Shown here piece after piece: positions 1 through 8,712 of a stretch of 64,000 nucleotides of DNA. Location of the stretch: NCBI RefSeq assembly GCF_016907275.1, contig NZ_JAFBBP010000001.1, forward strand, positions 6,934,001 through 6,998,000. The letters are read 5' to 3'. The notes beneath the pieces were generated by a model that had not been told where the DNA came from, searched no databases, and was given only the letters and a program-made list of their open reading frames with translations. Origin of the DNA: Micromonospora luteifusca. GTDB lineage: Bacteria; Actinomycetota; Actinomycetes; Mycobacteriales; Micromonosporaceae. Position 1 is the stretch's first letter. Every line of letters begins with the position of its first letter. Made by a program: the position numbers and the translations under genes.

Positions 1-575
1 TCGAGGGTGAACACGTCCGGGCCGGCGACGTTGCGGATGCCCCGCAGGGGCTTGCCCATGCTGACGTCGGCGACGGCCTGCGCCACGTCGGTGGCGGCCA
101 TCGGCTGCACCGGCGTGCTGGGCAGTCGGACGGTGGTGTCGTCTGCGGTCCAGGACAGGATCGCGTCGACGAACTCGAAGAACTGAGTGGCGCGGACGAT
201 CGAGTACGGGACGGGACCGGCCGTGAGGATGTCCTCCTGGAGGGCCTTGGCGCGGTAGTAGGCCAGGTCCGGCACCTGGTCGACGCCGACGATGGAGAGC
301 ACCACCGCGTGGCCGACACCCGCGCCTGCGGCAGCGGCCAGCAGGTTGTCCATGGTCGTCTGGAAGAAGGCGGGCGAGGCGTCGTCGAAGGTCGGCGAGT
401 TGGTCAGGTTGACGACGACCTCGGCTCCGGTGAGTGCCTCGGACAGGCCCTGCCCGGTGAGGAGATCCACCCCGGTGGACAGCGAGTGTGGCACCGCTTC
501 GTGCCCGGCCGCCTGCAGGATCTTCACGACCTGCGACCCGATGAGCCCAGTCCCACCCAGTACGGCGATCTTCAT
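1..575 (-). CDS. NmrA-like NAD(P)-dependent oxidoreductase, C-terminus outside window
   Basis: The first 191 residues of an atypical short-chain dehydrogenase are present; the 3' end lies beyond base 1. The N-terminus has a Rossmann glycine motif (GGTGLIG, residues 7-13), then VVNLTNSPT near 60 and a YYRAK (YxxxK-type) element near 108. The start is ATG at 575 with GGAAGG upstream. It diverges from an Rrf2 regulator, a pairing resembling ywnB/ywnA of Bacillus, and the shared dyads at 630-665 suggest repression by that regulator. NmrA-like proteins bind NAD(P) and act as quinone or flavin reductases or as redox sensors; the substrate cannot be read from the sequence. Confidence 0.85.
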   Translation of the reverse strand, partial: MKIAVLGGTGLIGSQVVKILQAAGHEAVPHSLSTGVDLLTGQGLSEALTGAEVVVNLTNSPTFDDASPAFFQTTMDNLLAAAAGAGVGHAVVLSIVGVDQVPDLAYYRAKALQEDILTAGPVPYSIVRATQFFEFVDAILSWTADDTTVRLPSTPVQPMAATDVAQAVADVSMGKPLRGIRNVAGPDVFTL

Positions 576-629
576 GCCAATGCACCTTCCCGTGACTATG
601 CGGCCGTTTGTCCGGCCTGAGGCAGCCGA

Positions 630-665
630 TACTCGGACCTCTTCTGTCCGAGTATGTTACTCGGA
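630..665. promoter_or_regulatory. Triple half-site operator between Rrf2 gene and reductase
   Basis: TACTCGGAC (630-638) pairs with GTCCGAGTA (646-654), and TCCGAGTA (647-654) pairs again with TACTCGGA (658-665). The result is two overlapping perfect dyads built from three alternating half-sites. The position between two divergent genes, one coding an Rrf2 regulator, makes it the likely autoregulatory operator. Confidence 0.75.
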
Positions 666-706
666 TATTTGGAGTCCGGGTAACGGGGGTTGGCTAGGGT
701 GAAGCC

Positions 707-1189
707 ATGAAGATGTCCGGCGGGGTCGAGTGGGCTCTGCACTGCTGCGTGGTCCTCACGGCCAGCAGCACGCCCGTCCCGGCGGCCAAGCTGGCGGAGC
801 TGCACGACGTCTCCAGCAGCTACCTCGCCAAGCAGCTCCAGTCCCTCGCCCGCGCCGGCCTGATCCATTCCGTGCAGGGCAAGTCGGGCGGTTACGTGCT
901 GACCCGCGTGCCGGAGAGCATCACTCTGCTCGACGTGGTCCGGGCCGTCGACGGTGCCGGCCCGACCTTCGTCTGCACGGAGATCCGCCAGCGGGGACCC
1001 TTCGCGACGCCAGCCGACGCCTGCACCACGCCGTGTCCGGTCGCCCGCGCGATGTGGGCGGCCGAGGAGGCGTGGCGCCAGGCGCTCGCCGCCGTCACGA
1101 TCGCCGACCTTGCCCGCGACGTCGACGCCACCTCCGGGCCTGAGGCCATGGTCGGCATCCAGACCTGGCTCACCAGCGGAGCCGGCTGA
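707..1189 (+). CDS. Rrf2 family transcriptional regulator
   Basis: A 160-residue winged-helix repressor. The recognition region (KLAELHDVSSSYLAKQLQ, about 25-42) and the wing (GKSGGYVLTR, about 57-66) are typical of Rrf2. Three cysteines follow in the dimerisation region (one after TFV, then C-x3-C in ACTTPC). Cluster-binding members such as NsrR use three Cys here, but the spacing differs, so iron-sulfur binding is only possible. SD AGGGTGA precedes the ATG. It probably controls itself and the divergent NmrA-like reductase in response to redox or electrophile stress. The 3' end is only 6 bp from a convergent glycosyltransferase gene. Confidence 0.9.
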   Translation: MKMSGGVEWALHCCVVLTASSTPVPAAKLAELHDVSSSYLAKQLQSLARAGLIHSVQGKSGGYVLTRVPESITLLDVVRAVDGAGPTFVCTEIRQRGPFATPADACTTPCPVARAMWAAEEAWRQALAAVTIADLARDVDATSGPEAMVGIQTWLTSGAG

Positions 1190-1195
1190 ACACGG

Positions 1196-2752
1196 TCAGC
1201 CGGTGTGGCGTACCTCGCTGTCCCAGATCTGCGCCCACGGACGCCGCAGCCCTCGGCACACCTGGATCGGGCCGCCGTTCTCGTCGTTGTCCACCTCGAC
1301 CCGCTGGTCCACCCGCCCGGCGGGCGTGCACTGCTCGAACCAGGTGTTCAGCTGGTCGGGGCGCTCCCAGCCGACGGCGATGACCACGTCCGCGTCGGCG
1401 GGCGGCCGACCGAAGTCGGCCATGCTGTTGTGCCCGGAGTACGCCCGGGGCAGACCACGGGCTGGCCCGTACCGGGCCACCGCACCGGCCTCGCCGTAGT
1501 TGCCGGTGAGCACGACCGCCCGTGAACGCTCCTGCGGTGGCAAGCCACGATGGACGGCGGCGAGAGAGTCGGCGAACGCCGGCCAGCCGATCGTCTCGCC
1601 GGCGTCGTAGTTGACGTCGACCACGAAACCGGGCAACCGCTCGGCCGGCAGCACCGGCAGCAGCAGCACGATGTTGGGCAGCAGGAACGGCACCGTGCCC
1701 AGCGCGAGCAGCCCCCGCCGCAACCGGACCGACCCGCGCGACGCCCACGCGACGGTGACCACCGCGCCGGCCGCGGTGAGGACCAGCAGCAGCGGCGCGT
1801 CGTAGTAGCCCTTGCCGCCGGCGATCAGCACGATGCCGACCACGACCAACCAGGCCCAGCCCACCGCCCGGTAGGCCCGCCACGCCGGTCGCCGCAGCAG
1901 CGCGACGAGGCCGGCGATCCAGATCGGTACGGCGAACGGGCTGATGATGACGAACTGGAGAGTGAGGGCGTCGAGGCGGCCACTGTAGGAGCTGTCGCCG
2001 TCGGAGATGGACGCCGCCACGCCAAGCTGCGGAAAGCCGTTGGCCGCCTGCCAGATCAGGTTCGGCGCGGCCAGCAGCACGGCGATCCCGGCGGCGGCGA
2101 GCACCCACCGGTCCCGCAGCAGCCGGCGTGGCCCAGCGATGAGCACCCCGGCGATCAGGCCCACGGCCAGCAGTGCGGGCAGCACCTTGCTGAGCATGCC
2201 CACACCGAGCGCCAGCCCGATGCCCAGGGCCCAGCGGCTGTCACCGGTACGCGGCAACCGCACCGCGCACCACGCCGCGACCAGCCAGACCAGCAGGTCG
2301 ATGGTGGTGGTGCTGAGCAGGTGCCCGCCGGCGAGCACGATGCCGGACAGCGCGGCGAGCCCCGCGGCGACGGTTTGCGCGCCCCGGCCGGCGCCCAACT
2401 CGCGGGCGATGGCGGCGGCCAGCAGCACCGCGCCGCCGGCCAGCAACGCCGACGGGGTACGCAGCACCACCAGGTTGCCCGGCGCGATCGTGTCCAGCAG
2501 TCGGGCCAGCGCTGGGACCAGCGGGCCCTGATCGACGTAGCCCCAGTCGAGGTGTCGGCCGGCGAGCAGGAAGTACAGCTCGTCGCGGTGATAACCGTAA
2601 CGGCCGGCGAGCAGCAGCAACGTCACGCTGGTCGCCGCGGCCACCAGCCACGGGCCGAGTGTGCGCGGACCCGGCGTCGGTGGCTGCCCCACCGGCGGGG
2701 ATGGTGCGGCCGGCTGGTGGGGGCGGTCGGTGGCGGTGCCGAGATCGCTCAC
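1196..2752 (-). CDS. GT39-type membrane glycosyltransferase (ArnT/PMT-like)
   Basis: A 518-residue polytopic membrane protein. After a proline-rich cytoplasmic tail of about 30 residues and the first TM helix comes the GT-C signature YGYHRDELYFLLAGRHLDWG, whose acidic pair DE is the expected catalytic/metal region. About ten further hydrophobic segments follow to about residue 390, then a soluble C-terminal domain. GT39/83 enzymes transfer a sugar from a polyprenyl-phosphate donor to an acceptor outside the membrane. Donor and acceptor cannot be told here. The start is GTG at 2752. No neighbouring glycan operon identifies the pathway. Confidence 0.85.
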   Translation of the reverse strand: MSDLGTATDRPHQPAAPSPPVGQPPTPGPRTLGPWLVAAATSVTLLLLAGRYGYHRDELYFLLAGRHLDWGYVDQGPLVPALARLLDTIAPGNLVVLRTPSALLAGGAVLLAAAIARELGAGRGAQTVAAGLAALSGIVLAGGHLLSTTTIDLLVWLVAAWCAVRLPRTGDSRWALGIGLALGVGMLSKVLPALLAVGLIAGVLIAGPRRLLRDRWVLAAAGIAVLLAAPNLIWQAANGFPQLGVAASISDGDSSYSGRLDALTLQFVIISPFAVPIWIAGLVALLRRPAWRAYRAVGWAWLVVVGIVLIAGGKGYYDAPLLLVLTAAGAVVTVAWASRGSVRLRRGLLALGTVPFLLPNIVLLLPVLPAERLPGFVVDVNYDAGETIGWPAFADSLAAVHRGLPPQERSRAVVLTGNYGEAGAVARYGPARGLPRAYSGHNSMADFGRPPADADVVIAVGWERPDQLNTWFEQCTPAGRVDQRVEVDNDENGGPIQVCRGLRRPWAQIWDSEVRHTG

Positions 2753-2812
2753 GCACCCATCATCACCGATGCGCCGCGCCAGTTCATACCCGCTGACCGG
2801 ATGCTTCGGGCG

Positions 2813-3196
2813 TCAGTGCCCGGTCCGGCAGTGGGAGACCGGACTGGCGAGATTTCCACCATGCCGCTTGGCGTTGGCCAACGCGACGTCGAGGAATGCT
2901 CCGACGCCGACCTGCGCGGCGTCCGCCAACTGGGCGATGAGCAGTAGTAGCAAGCCCACGGAGTAGTCCAGCTGTGTGGCCAGACGTGGCCGCTGGTCCC
3001 ACTCGTCCGGGTCCTGCTCCTCGGCGAGCAGCCCTGCGGTGTCCCGGAGTACCTGGTGCGCCCACGCGTGGGGCAACCGCACGAGGCGGTCGACGCAGGT
3101 CTGGAACTGCCCATGGTCCTTCTGGTTGGCCGCTCGTACCCCGGCCACCACGGCGTTCCACAACTCCTGCTCTGCCGGTGTAGGCAGCTGCCACAT
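2813..3196 (-). CDS. Conserved hypothetical protein, soluble, helical
   Basis: A 127-residue protein of unrecognised family beginning MWQLPTPAEQELW. ATG 3196 is preferred because AGGAG at 3203-3207 is 6 bases upstream; an in-frame ATG at 3202 would abut the SD. The sequence is mostly amphipathic helix, with a hydrophobic stretch YSVGLLLLLIAQLADAAQVG near 85-104 that is too polar at its edges to be a clear TM helix. It follows the polysaccharide-synthase fusion gene on the same strand after 190 bp holding two hairpins, so it probably has its own promoter. No function is proposed. Confidence 0.7.
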   Translation of the reverse strand: MWQLPTPAEQELWNAVVAGVRAANQKDHGQFQTCVDRLVRLPHAWAHQVLRDTAGLLAEEQDPDEWDQRPRLATQLDYSVGLLLLLIAQLADAAQVGVGAFLDVALANAKRHGGNLASPVSHCRTGH

Positions 3197-3243
3197 CACC
3201 ATCTCCTCTTCGTCGCGGTCGCGGCACTGTGTCTTTTTGGGGT

Positions 3244-3309
3244 GGCCGGCACGGGCCCGTAGGAGGTGAGGCCCGTGCCGGCCGACGGTGATCTCCTCTT
3301 ATCACCGTC
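3244..3309 (-). terminator. Two adjacent hairpins downstream of the polysaccharide synthase gene
   Basis: GACGGTGAT (3284-3292) pairs with ATCACCGTC (3301-3309). The 14-bp GGCCGGCACGGGCC (3244-3257) pairs perfectly with 3270-3283. Both lie just beyond the 3' end of the fusion gene at 3388. No U-tract follows on the minus strand, as is common for actinomycete terminators. The rest of 3197-3387 holds no convincing gene. Confidence 0.5.
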
Positions 3310-3387
3310 TTGCGCCAACGGCGGCTCAGCCGGGCCGTATCGATGTCCGGCCGTGCCGTCGCGGCGTGCTGTGGCGTCGAACAACGC

Positions 3388-6300
3388 TCACGTGAGAAGC
3401 GATCGAGCGTGTTCGTGGCGCACTTCTGGACCGTCCTGTTCATCGGCCACGGCGGTCCCCGAAGCGGGCTGGACCGCCCGATCCCGCGCTGTTGTTCGCG
3501 GCGGTCGGGGCCAGGGCAGCAGGCGAGGCGACCGTCGGGCGCTGAGGTCCTCGATCCAACCGAGGGCCAGAACCAGGCCGGTGAGAAGCACCAGGGCCAC
3601 CACCAGGTAACCCAGCATGCCGAGCCGCCGGACCCCGAGCTGGTCACCGACGACGAAGCAGACCGCGATGGCGGCGTTGTGCCAGAGGTAGATGGTCAGC
3701 GCCCGGCTGTTCAACGCGGTGACCAGCCGGTCGAGTGGCCCGATCCGGGCCAGCCAGGTCATCGATGGGGACACCCGCATCAGCAGCAGCACGACTCCGA
3801 GCGACCAGAACGCCTGCGCCACCGGGATGTCGTTGAGGTCGAGCCCGGCGGCCGGGTGGGTGACGAGCCAGCCGACGGCGAGTCCCAGACACAGCGCCGC
3901 CAGGGCCAGCAGGGACCGAAGTGGGAGCCGTTGCAGCTGACCGTCGCGGTGTGCGAAGCCCAGGAGCCAGCAGGCGCCGAACGTGGCCAGGTCGGTCAGC
4001 ACCGAATCCGCCGGTCCGCCCAGTGCCGGCGCCGCGGTCTGCAGCAGGACCACGCCGGCCAGCGGCGTGAGCACGGACCACACCGGCCAGCGTCGGTACA
4101 GCGTCAACACCGCGGGGGAGAGCAACACGAACCACAGGTACGCGACGAGGTACCACAGCACGCCGGTGACGTCCGCCGCCCACGCACTGCCTGGCGGCTG
4201 CAGCACCGGGACCAGCCAGCTCAGCAGCGCCGGCCAGGCCGGACGGTCGGACCAGCCGTGCCAGAGCATCAGGGGCAGCAGCACGATGCCCAGGGCCCAC
4301 AGCGCCGGTAGCAGGCGCCGGATCCGACCGCTGACCGCCCGCTGCGGCGAACGGTTGAGCGAACTGGCCATCAGGGAGCCACCGAGCGCGAACATCACGC
4401 CCATGGCGGGGAAGGCGAAGCTCAACCAGGCGGCCCCGAACATGTGGTACGTGATGACCCGAGCCAGCGCCAGCGCCCGCAGCGCGTCGAACCAGCGGTC
4501 GCGCCCCTCGCGTCCGTTCACCGCCGGGGAAGCGGCACGGCCGTTGTCGTTGACGACGTCACCAGCCCGCTTGAGCTTGCGCCAGCCCAGCCGGGCACCG
4601 GTCAGCGCGGTCACCACGGACCGGGCCAGGACCACGTACATCAGTTGGCGGTAGACGAACTGCTGGATCGGCAGGGTCAGCAGCGGGCGCATCCGTTCCC
4701 GGTCGAGCCGGAAGGCCACCGCGGCGGTCGCGGCCTGGACGAGCAGCATCGCCACCCAGGCCACTGCGGTCTTCGTCGTGTCCAGGAAGAAGAGACCATA
4801 GAGGGCGAGCAGGTCCAGCACCGGGCCGAGCAATGGCAGCACCACGCCGAAGAGGGCGAGCATCGGTAGGCCGAACCGGCCGAATCGGCCCGAGGCGCCC
4901 CGGTCGAACACCGCGCGCCGGTGCTTCCACATCGCCTGCATGGTGCCGTAGCTCCACCGGTAGCGCTGTCGCCACAACTCGCGCACGGTGGCGGGTGCCT
5001 CCGTCCAGGCGCGGGCGCGGTCCTGGTACACCACCCGCCACCCGGCCCGGAGGATCGCCATGGTGATGTCGGTGTCCTCGGCCAGGGTGTCACCGCTCAT
5101 TCCCCCGACGCCGAGCAGAGCGCGGCGGCGGAAGGCCCCGATCGCTCCGGGGACGGTGGGGATGAAGCCCAACCTCTCGTAGAACCGACGATCCAGATTG
5201 AAGCCGATGACGTACTCGATGTGCTGCCACTGGCCGAGCAGCCGCCGCCGGTTGGCGACCTTGACGTTGCCGGCCACCGCTCCGATCCATGGGTCGTTGA
5301 ACGGCTCGATCAGCCGTCGGATCGCGTTCGGCTCGAAGATGGTGTCGGCGTCGACGGTCACGATGATGTCGTGCGAGGCGTACAGGAGCCCGGTGTTGAG
5401 GGCGCTGGCCTTGCCGCCGTTGGGTTTGCGGATCACCCGGACGCCGTCCAGTCCGAGTGCGTCGACGAGGTCTGCCGTGCCGTCGGTCGAACCGTCGTCG
5501 ACCACGATCACCTCGATGTCCCGGTGGTCGTTGGCCACCAGCGAACGGACCGTGGCGACGATTCCGGCTCGTTCGTTGTACGCGGGCACGATCACCGACA
5601 CCGGTGCGTCGAACGTTCCCCAGGGCCAGCGGTGCGCCCGTCTGCGCCGGGCGAGCCTGCCGGCGATCAGGAGCAGCAGCAGCGTCCGGGCCAGCACGAG
5701 GGCGCCGACGACCACGAAGAGCAGGGCGAGCGCGCGCAGGATCGAGTCAGCCAGCCGGATCGCCCACACCACGGGGGCGGCCCGCCAGCGGTCCGCGGTC
5801 GACGTGGGGGCGTTGCCGACGAAGGGAGCCGCTCCCGGCCGCGCCCGGTTCATCCCGTCGCTGACCGTGGTGAAGGTGTAGCCGCGCGCCTGCATCATCG
5901 GGATGAACCGGTCCAGTGCCGCGATGGTCTGCGACCGGTCTCCGCCGGCGTCGTGCAGCAGCACCACGGCTCCCGCTCCGTCGGCCGGCGTCATCTTCCG
6001 CACGATCGCGTCCACACCGGGTCGGGACCAGTCCTCGCCGTCCACGTCGTTCACCACTGTCAGATAGCCGAGCCGGCCTGCCTCGCGGATCACCGGCCAG
6101 TTCGCGTCGTCGACGGCGCTGGGCAGGGAGGAGTAGGGGAAGCGCAGCAGGCTGGTCCGGACGCCGGCCGCGTCCGCGATCGCCATCTGGGTCTGCGCGT
6201 ACTCCATCCGTTGCCGCCATCCCGGCAGCAGGCTCACGTCGGGGTGGGTGAAGGTGTGCACGCCGAGCTCGTGACCCTCCTGGACGGACCTCCGGACCAG

Positions 6301-6699
6301 GTCCCGGTGCCTGGCCACCTGCGAGCCGATCACGAAGAAGGTGGCCGGGGCTCGGTGTCGGTGCAGGACGTCCAGCACCCGGGGGGTCCAGACGGGGTCC
6401 GGCCCGTCGTCGAAGGTGAGGGCGATGGTCCGCGCGGGCAGGCGGTAGGAGCGGGGCTGGTCGTACCGGGCATCGATGACCGGCCCGCCGTCGAGGACGT
6501 CGGTCGGGACGGTGCCCTGATTCTCGGGCTCCCGCACATGATCGGGTCTGAAGCTGGAGTTGGCGTACGCCTCCACCAGCAGCAGGCACATCACCACCGT
6601 CACCAGGGAGGCGCAGACGAACCGGCCGGTCCCCGGGCCGATACCGCCGGGCCGACGGACACCGGCGCGGCGGTATCGGCGGCTGTTCATCAGGATCAT
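3388..6699 (-). CDS. Trifunctional polysaccharide deacetylase / GT2 synthase / acyltransferase-3 fusion
   Basis: 1103 residues with one N-terminal TM helix (about 28-45). The NodB deacetylase (about 90-285) has TFDDGPD (95-101), HTFTH (148-152), RFPY (186-189) and LLHDAG (247-252). A TM hairpin at 310-348 leads to a GT2 processive synthase (about 365-600) with VDDGSTD, VDAD, AEDTD (540-544) and QRYRW (578-582), then TM helices to about 700. An acyltransferase-3 domain (about 735-1070) opens RWFDALRALALARVITYH. Together these match IcaB, IcaA and IcaC or Streptomyces MatB plus an acyltransferase, suggesting a partly deacetylated, acylated beta-1,6-GlcNAc-type polymer. ATG 6699 overlaps the upstream stop (ATGA). 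The open frame continues upstream to 7530 but lies over the proline-rich gene. Confidence 0.88.
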   Translation of the reverse strand: MILMNSRRYRRAGVRRPGGIGPGTGRFVCASLVTVVMCLLLVEAYANSSFRPDHVREPENQGTVPTDVLDGGPVIDARYDQPRSYRLPARTIALTFDDGPDPVWTPRVLDVLHRHRAPATFFVIGSQVARHRDLVRRSVQEGHELGVHTFTHPDVSLLPGWRQRMEYAQTQMAIADAAGVRTSLLRFPYSSLPSAVDDANWPVIREAGRLGYLTVVNDVDGEDWSRPGVDAIVRKMTPADGAGAVVLLHDAGGDRSQTIAALDRFIPMMQARGYTFTTVSDGMNRARPGAAPFVGNAPTSTADRWRAAPVVWAIRLADSILRALALLFVVVGALVLARTLLLLLIAGRLARRRRAHRWPWGTFDAPVSVIVPAYNERAGIVATVRSLVANDHRDIEVIVVDDGSTDGTADLVDALGLDGVRVIRKPNGGKASALNTGLLYASHDIIVTVDADTIFEPNAIRRLIEPFNDPWIGAVAGNVKVANRRRLLGQWQHIEYVIGFNLDRRFYERLGFIPTVPGAIGAFRRRALLGVGGMSGDTLAEDTDITMAILRAGWRVVYQDRARAWTEAPATVRELWRQRYRWSYGTMQAMWKHRRAVFDRGASGRFGRFGLPMLALFGVVLPLLGPVLDLLALYGLFFLDTTKTAVAWVAMLLVQAATAAVAFRLDRERMRPLLTLPIQQFVYRQLMYVVLARSVVTALTGARLGWRKLKRAGDVVNDNGRAASPAVNGREGRDRWFDALRALALARVITYHMFGAAWLSFAFPAMGVMFALGGSLMASSLNRSPQRAVSGRIRRLLPALWALGIVLLPLMLWHGWSDRPAWPALLSWLVPVLQPPGSAWAADVTGVLWYLVAYLWFVLLSPAVLTLYRRWPVWSVLTPLAGVVLLQTAAPALGGPADSVLTDLATFGACWLLGFAHRDGQLQRLPLRSLLALAALCLGLAVGWLVTHPAAGLDLNDIPVAQAFWSLGVVLLLMRVSPSMTWLARIGPLDRLVTALNSRALTIYLWHNAAIAVCFVVGDQLGVRRLGMLGYLVVALVLLTGLVLALGWIEDLSARRSPRLLPWPRPPRTTARDRAVQPASGTAVADEQDGPEVRHEHARSLLT

Positions 6700-7376
6700 C
6701 CCGTCACCCATGGCACGAGCCCAAGCGTGATCGGCCGGGTCGCGACGGGTCCGGGGCTGGGCTCGGCCGGAGCGGACATGGTCGGCGAATCGGTGACGGG
6801 CGGTGGCGGGACCTCGGGCGGCGGGGCCGGCGGCGAGGTCGGGGGCATCGGGCTCGTGGGCGGGCGCCCGATCGGGGGTATCGGGCTCGTGGGCGGGCGC
6901 CCGATCGGGGGTATCGGGGTGGCGGATGGGCGACTGACCGGAGGCACGTCGGTCGCTGGGCGGGGCTCGGTCGGGTCGATCGACGGCACGGCGGTCGGCG
7001 ACACATCGTCCGGTGCCGGATCGGCCGGGAATTGTGAACCGTCCACGGTGTCCTCCGGCTCCGGCGTGAGGTTCGGGTCCGGATCGCCGAGCGGCGGCGG
7101 CACCGCGCGATGGGGTCCGCCGGTCCCGGCGGCTGGGTCGCCGACGGACAGTGGGGCGGGCTGCGCCGGCGCTGGCGGACCGGGGAGCAGGGCAGTCGCG
7201 GCCATCGGTAGGTAGCTCAGCGCTGCGATCGCGACCAGCACGCCCGTGCGTCGTATCCGGCGGTGGCGGATGCCAGTGGCGTCCACGAACACCGGTTCGA
7301 CGGGTCGGGACAGGACAGCGGGCGGGACGTGCTGAGGGCGACCTGGCAAGCCATCGAAAGAAATGTGAACAGCCAC
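6696..7376 (-). CDS. Proline-rich single-pass membrane or secreted protein
   Basis: 226 residues. A basic N-terminus (RHRRIRR) precedes one hydrophobic segment (TGVLVAIAALSYLPMAATALL, about 44-64), then a low-complexity Pro/Thr/Ser/Ala region to the end containing three near-identical PPIGRPPTSP-like units. It resembles a cell-wall-spanning linker. Its stop TGA overlaps the ATG of the polysaccharide synthase (ATGA), so the two are probably translationally coupled and work together; in Streptomyces, matA precedes matB, but this protein is not a MatA-like glycosyltransferase. The exact start is uncertain and a later start just before the TM helix is possible. Confidence 0.65.
   Translation of the reverse strand: MAVHISFDGLPGRPQHVPPAVLSRPVEPVFVDATGIRHRRIRRTGVLVAIAALSYLPMAATALLPGPPAPAQPAPLSVGDPAAGTGGPHRAVPPPLGDPDPNLTPEPEDTVDGSQFPADPAPDDVSPTAVPSIDPTEPRPATDVPPVSRPSATPIPPIGRPPTSPIPPIGRPPTSPMPPTSPPAPPPEVPPPPVTDSPTMSAPAEPSPGPVATRPITLGLVPWVTG
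6847..6912. repeat. Two perfect tandem copies of a 33-bp unit
   Basis: Bases 6847-6879 are repeated exactly at 6880-6912, and the start of a third copy follows. The unit is 11 codons long and encodes the repeated proline-rich segment, so copy-number change would keep frame. Confidence 0.9.
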
Positions 7377-7680
7377 CGGTCGAGGTTATGGGGAGCTTGC
7401 GTGCGTATGCCCTGATTGGTGGACTCAGGATTCGGCGGAATGTTTCGCGATTTGCACATCCCGAAACAGGGGCGGTAAGCGGTCGAACATCACGAACGTT
7501 CGCCCGATGGCGAAACAGGATTAGTGGCACGAAAAGCCTTGCTCACCCCCATAGTTCCCTGAGTGGCGAGACAAGATGAACGGCTCCCGATGATCCGTTG
7601 CGACGGCTGCCCGACTCCCTCTCGCTCGGCGCCGGGGCAGGGTGGCAAGATCGGCTGGTTCGCTCGACCGGAAGGAAAAC
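7377..7680. other. Divergent intergenic region with no gene
   Basis: This 304-base stretch separates the proline-rich protein gene (minus) from the aldo-keto reductase (plus). It has lower GC around 7370-7530, as expected for promoters, and a short palindrome CGAACGTTCG at 7493-7502. The minus-strand frame that stays open across it has no supporting start or composition. Confidence 0.5.
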
Positions 7681-8712
7681 ATGCGCTATCGCACTCTGGG
7701 CAGCACTGGAACCGTGGTGTCGACCCTGTGTCTGGGCACGATGACCTTCGGCGCGGAGACCGACGAGGCCGGCAGCTTCGCCCAACTGGACCGTTTCGTC
7801 GAGGCCGGCGGCACCTTCATCGACACCGCCGACGTCTACTCCCGCGGTGTCTCGGAGGACATCATCGGCCGCTGGCTGCGGACGCGGCCCGACCTGCGTG
7901 ACCGGCTGGTGATCGCCACCAAGGGACGGTTCCCGATGGGCCCGGGGGCGAACGACGCCGGCCTGTCCCGGGTGCACCTCACCCGCGCCCTGGACGCCAG
8001 CCTGCGGCGACTCGGTGTCGAAGCCGTCGACCTGTACCAGGCGCACGCCTGGGACCCGCTGACCCCACTGCCGGAGACGCTGCGGTTCTTCGACGACGCG
8101 GTGAGCGCCGGCAAGATCCGCTACGCGGGGGTCAGCAACTTCACCGGTTGGCAGTTGCAGAAGGCCGCCCTGCTCACCCAGCACCTCAACCTCACCCCGA
8201 TCGTGACCCTGCAACCGCAGTACAACCTGCTGGCTCGGGAGATCGAGTTCGAGCTGGTGCCGGTCTGCGAGAACGAGGGCATCGGCATCCTGCCGTGGTC
8301 GCCGCTCGGCGGAGGCTGGCTGACCGGCAAGTACCAGCGTGACAGCATGCCCACCGGAGCGACCCGACTGGGGGAGAACCCGCAGCGTGGCGTCGAGGCG
8401 TACGCCGGTCGCAACGCCGAGGAGCGCACCTGGCGGGTGCTCGACGCGGTCCGTCAGGTCGCCGAAGAACGCGGTGTGTCCATGTCGGCGGTGTCGCTGG
8501 CCTGGTTGGCGGCCCGATCGGCGGTCACCTCGGTGATCCTCGGTGCGCGCACCACCGAGCAGCTCGACGACAACCTGACCGCCGCCGACCTGGTCCTCGA
8601 CGCCGAGCAGATGCGGCTGCTGGACGAGGCGAGCGCCCCACTCGTGGGTGACTACCCGTACGGCGTGGCGGGTGTGCAACAGCGGGCCCGCGACCTGCCG
8701 ACCACGCCGTGA
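7681..8712 (+). CDS. Aldo/keto reductase
   Basis: A 343-residue (alpha/beta)8 NADPH-dependent oxidoreductase. The catalytic tetrad is visible: Asp and Tyr in FIDTADVYSRG (about 38-48), Lys in VIATKGRF (about 76-83) and His in YQAHAWD (about 119-125). The cofactor-binding region WSPLGGGWLTGKY is near 205-217 and VTSVILGARTTEQL near 280-293. ATG 7681 is preferred over an in-frame ATG at 7642 because AAGGAA is directly upstream and the family begins MRYRTLG. It belongs to the YajO/PdxI-like group; the physiological aldehyde or ketone is unknown. Its stop overlaps the next gene's GTG. Confidence 0.92.
   Translation: MRYRTLGSTGTVVSTLCLGTMTFGAETDEAGSFAQLDRFVEAGGTFIDTADVYSRGVSEDIIGRWLRTRPDLRDRLVIATKGRFPMGPGANDAGLSRVHLTRALDASLRRLGVEAVDLYQAHAWDPLTPLPETLRFFDDAVSAGKIRYAGVSNFTGWQLQKAALLTQHLNLTPIVTLQPQYNLLAREIEFELVPVCENEGIGILPWSPLGGGWLTGKYQRDSMPTGATRLGENPQRGVEAYAGRNAEERTWRVLDAVRQVAEERGVSMSAVSLAWLAARSAVTSVILGARTTEQLDDNLTAADLVLDAEQMRLLDEASAPLVGDYPYGVAGVQQRARDLPTTP

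Noticed and set aside
1550..2947. 465-codon plus-strand open frame
   Set aside because: Antisense to the GT39 glycosyltransferase; Gln/Arg/Gly-rich shadow.
3196..3384. 62-codon minus-strand ORF
   Set aside because: It covers two strong hairpins and has unstructured composition without an SD.
6847..6912. Possible CRISPR-like repeat
   Set aside because: The copies are directly adjacent without spacers and are codon-length repeats within a coding region.
4921..7215. 764-codon plus-strand open frame
   Set aside because: Antisense to the deacetylase/synthase fusion; no recognisable domain and Gly/His-rich.
6700..7530. N-terminal extension of the synthase by up to 277 residues
   Set aside because: The extension is Arg/Pro-rich noise in another frame of the proline-rich gene; the ATGA overlap at 6699 gives a better start.
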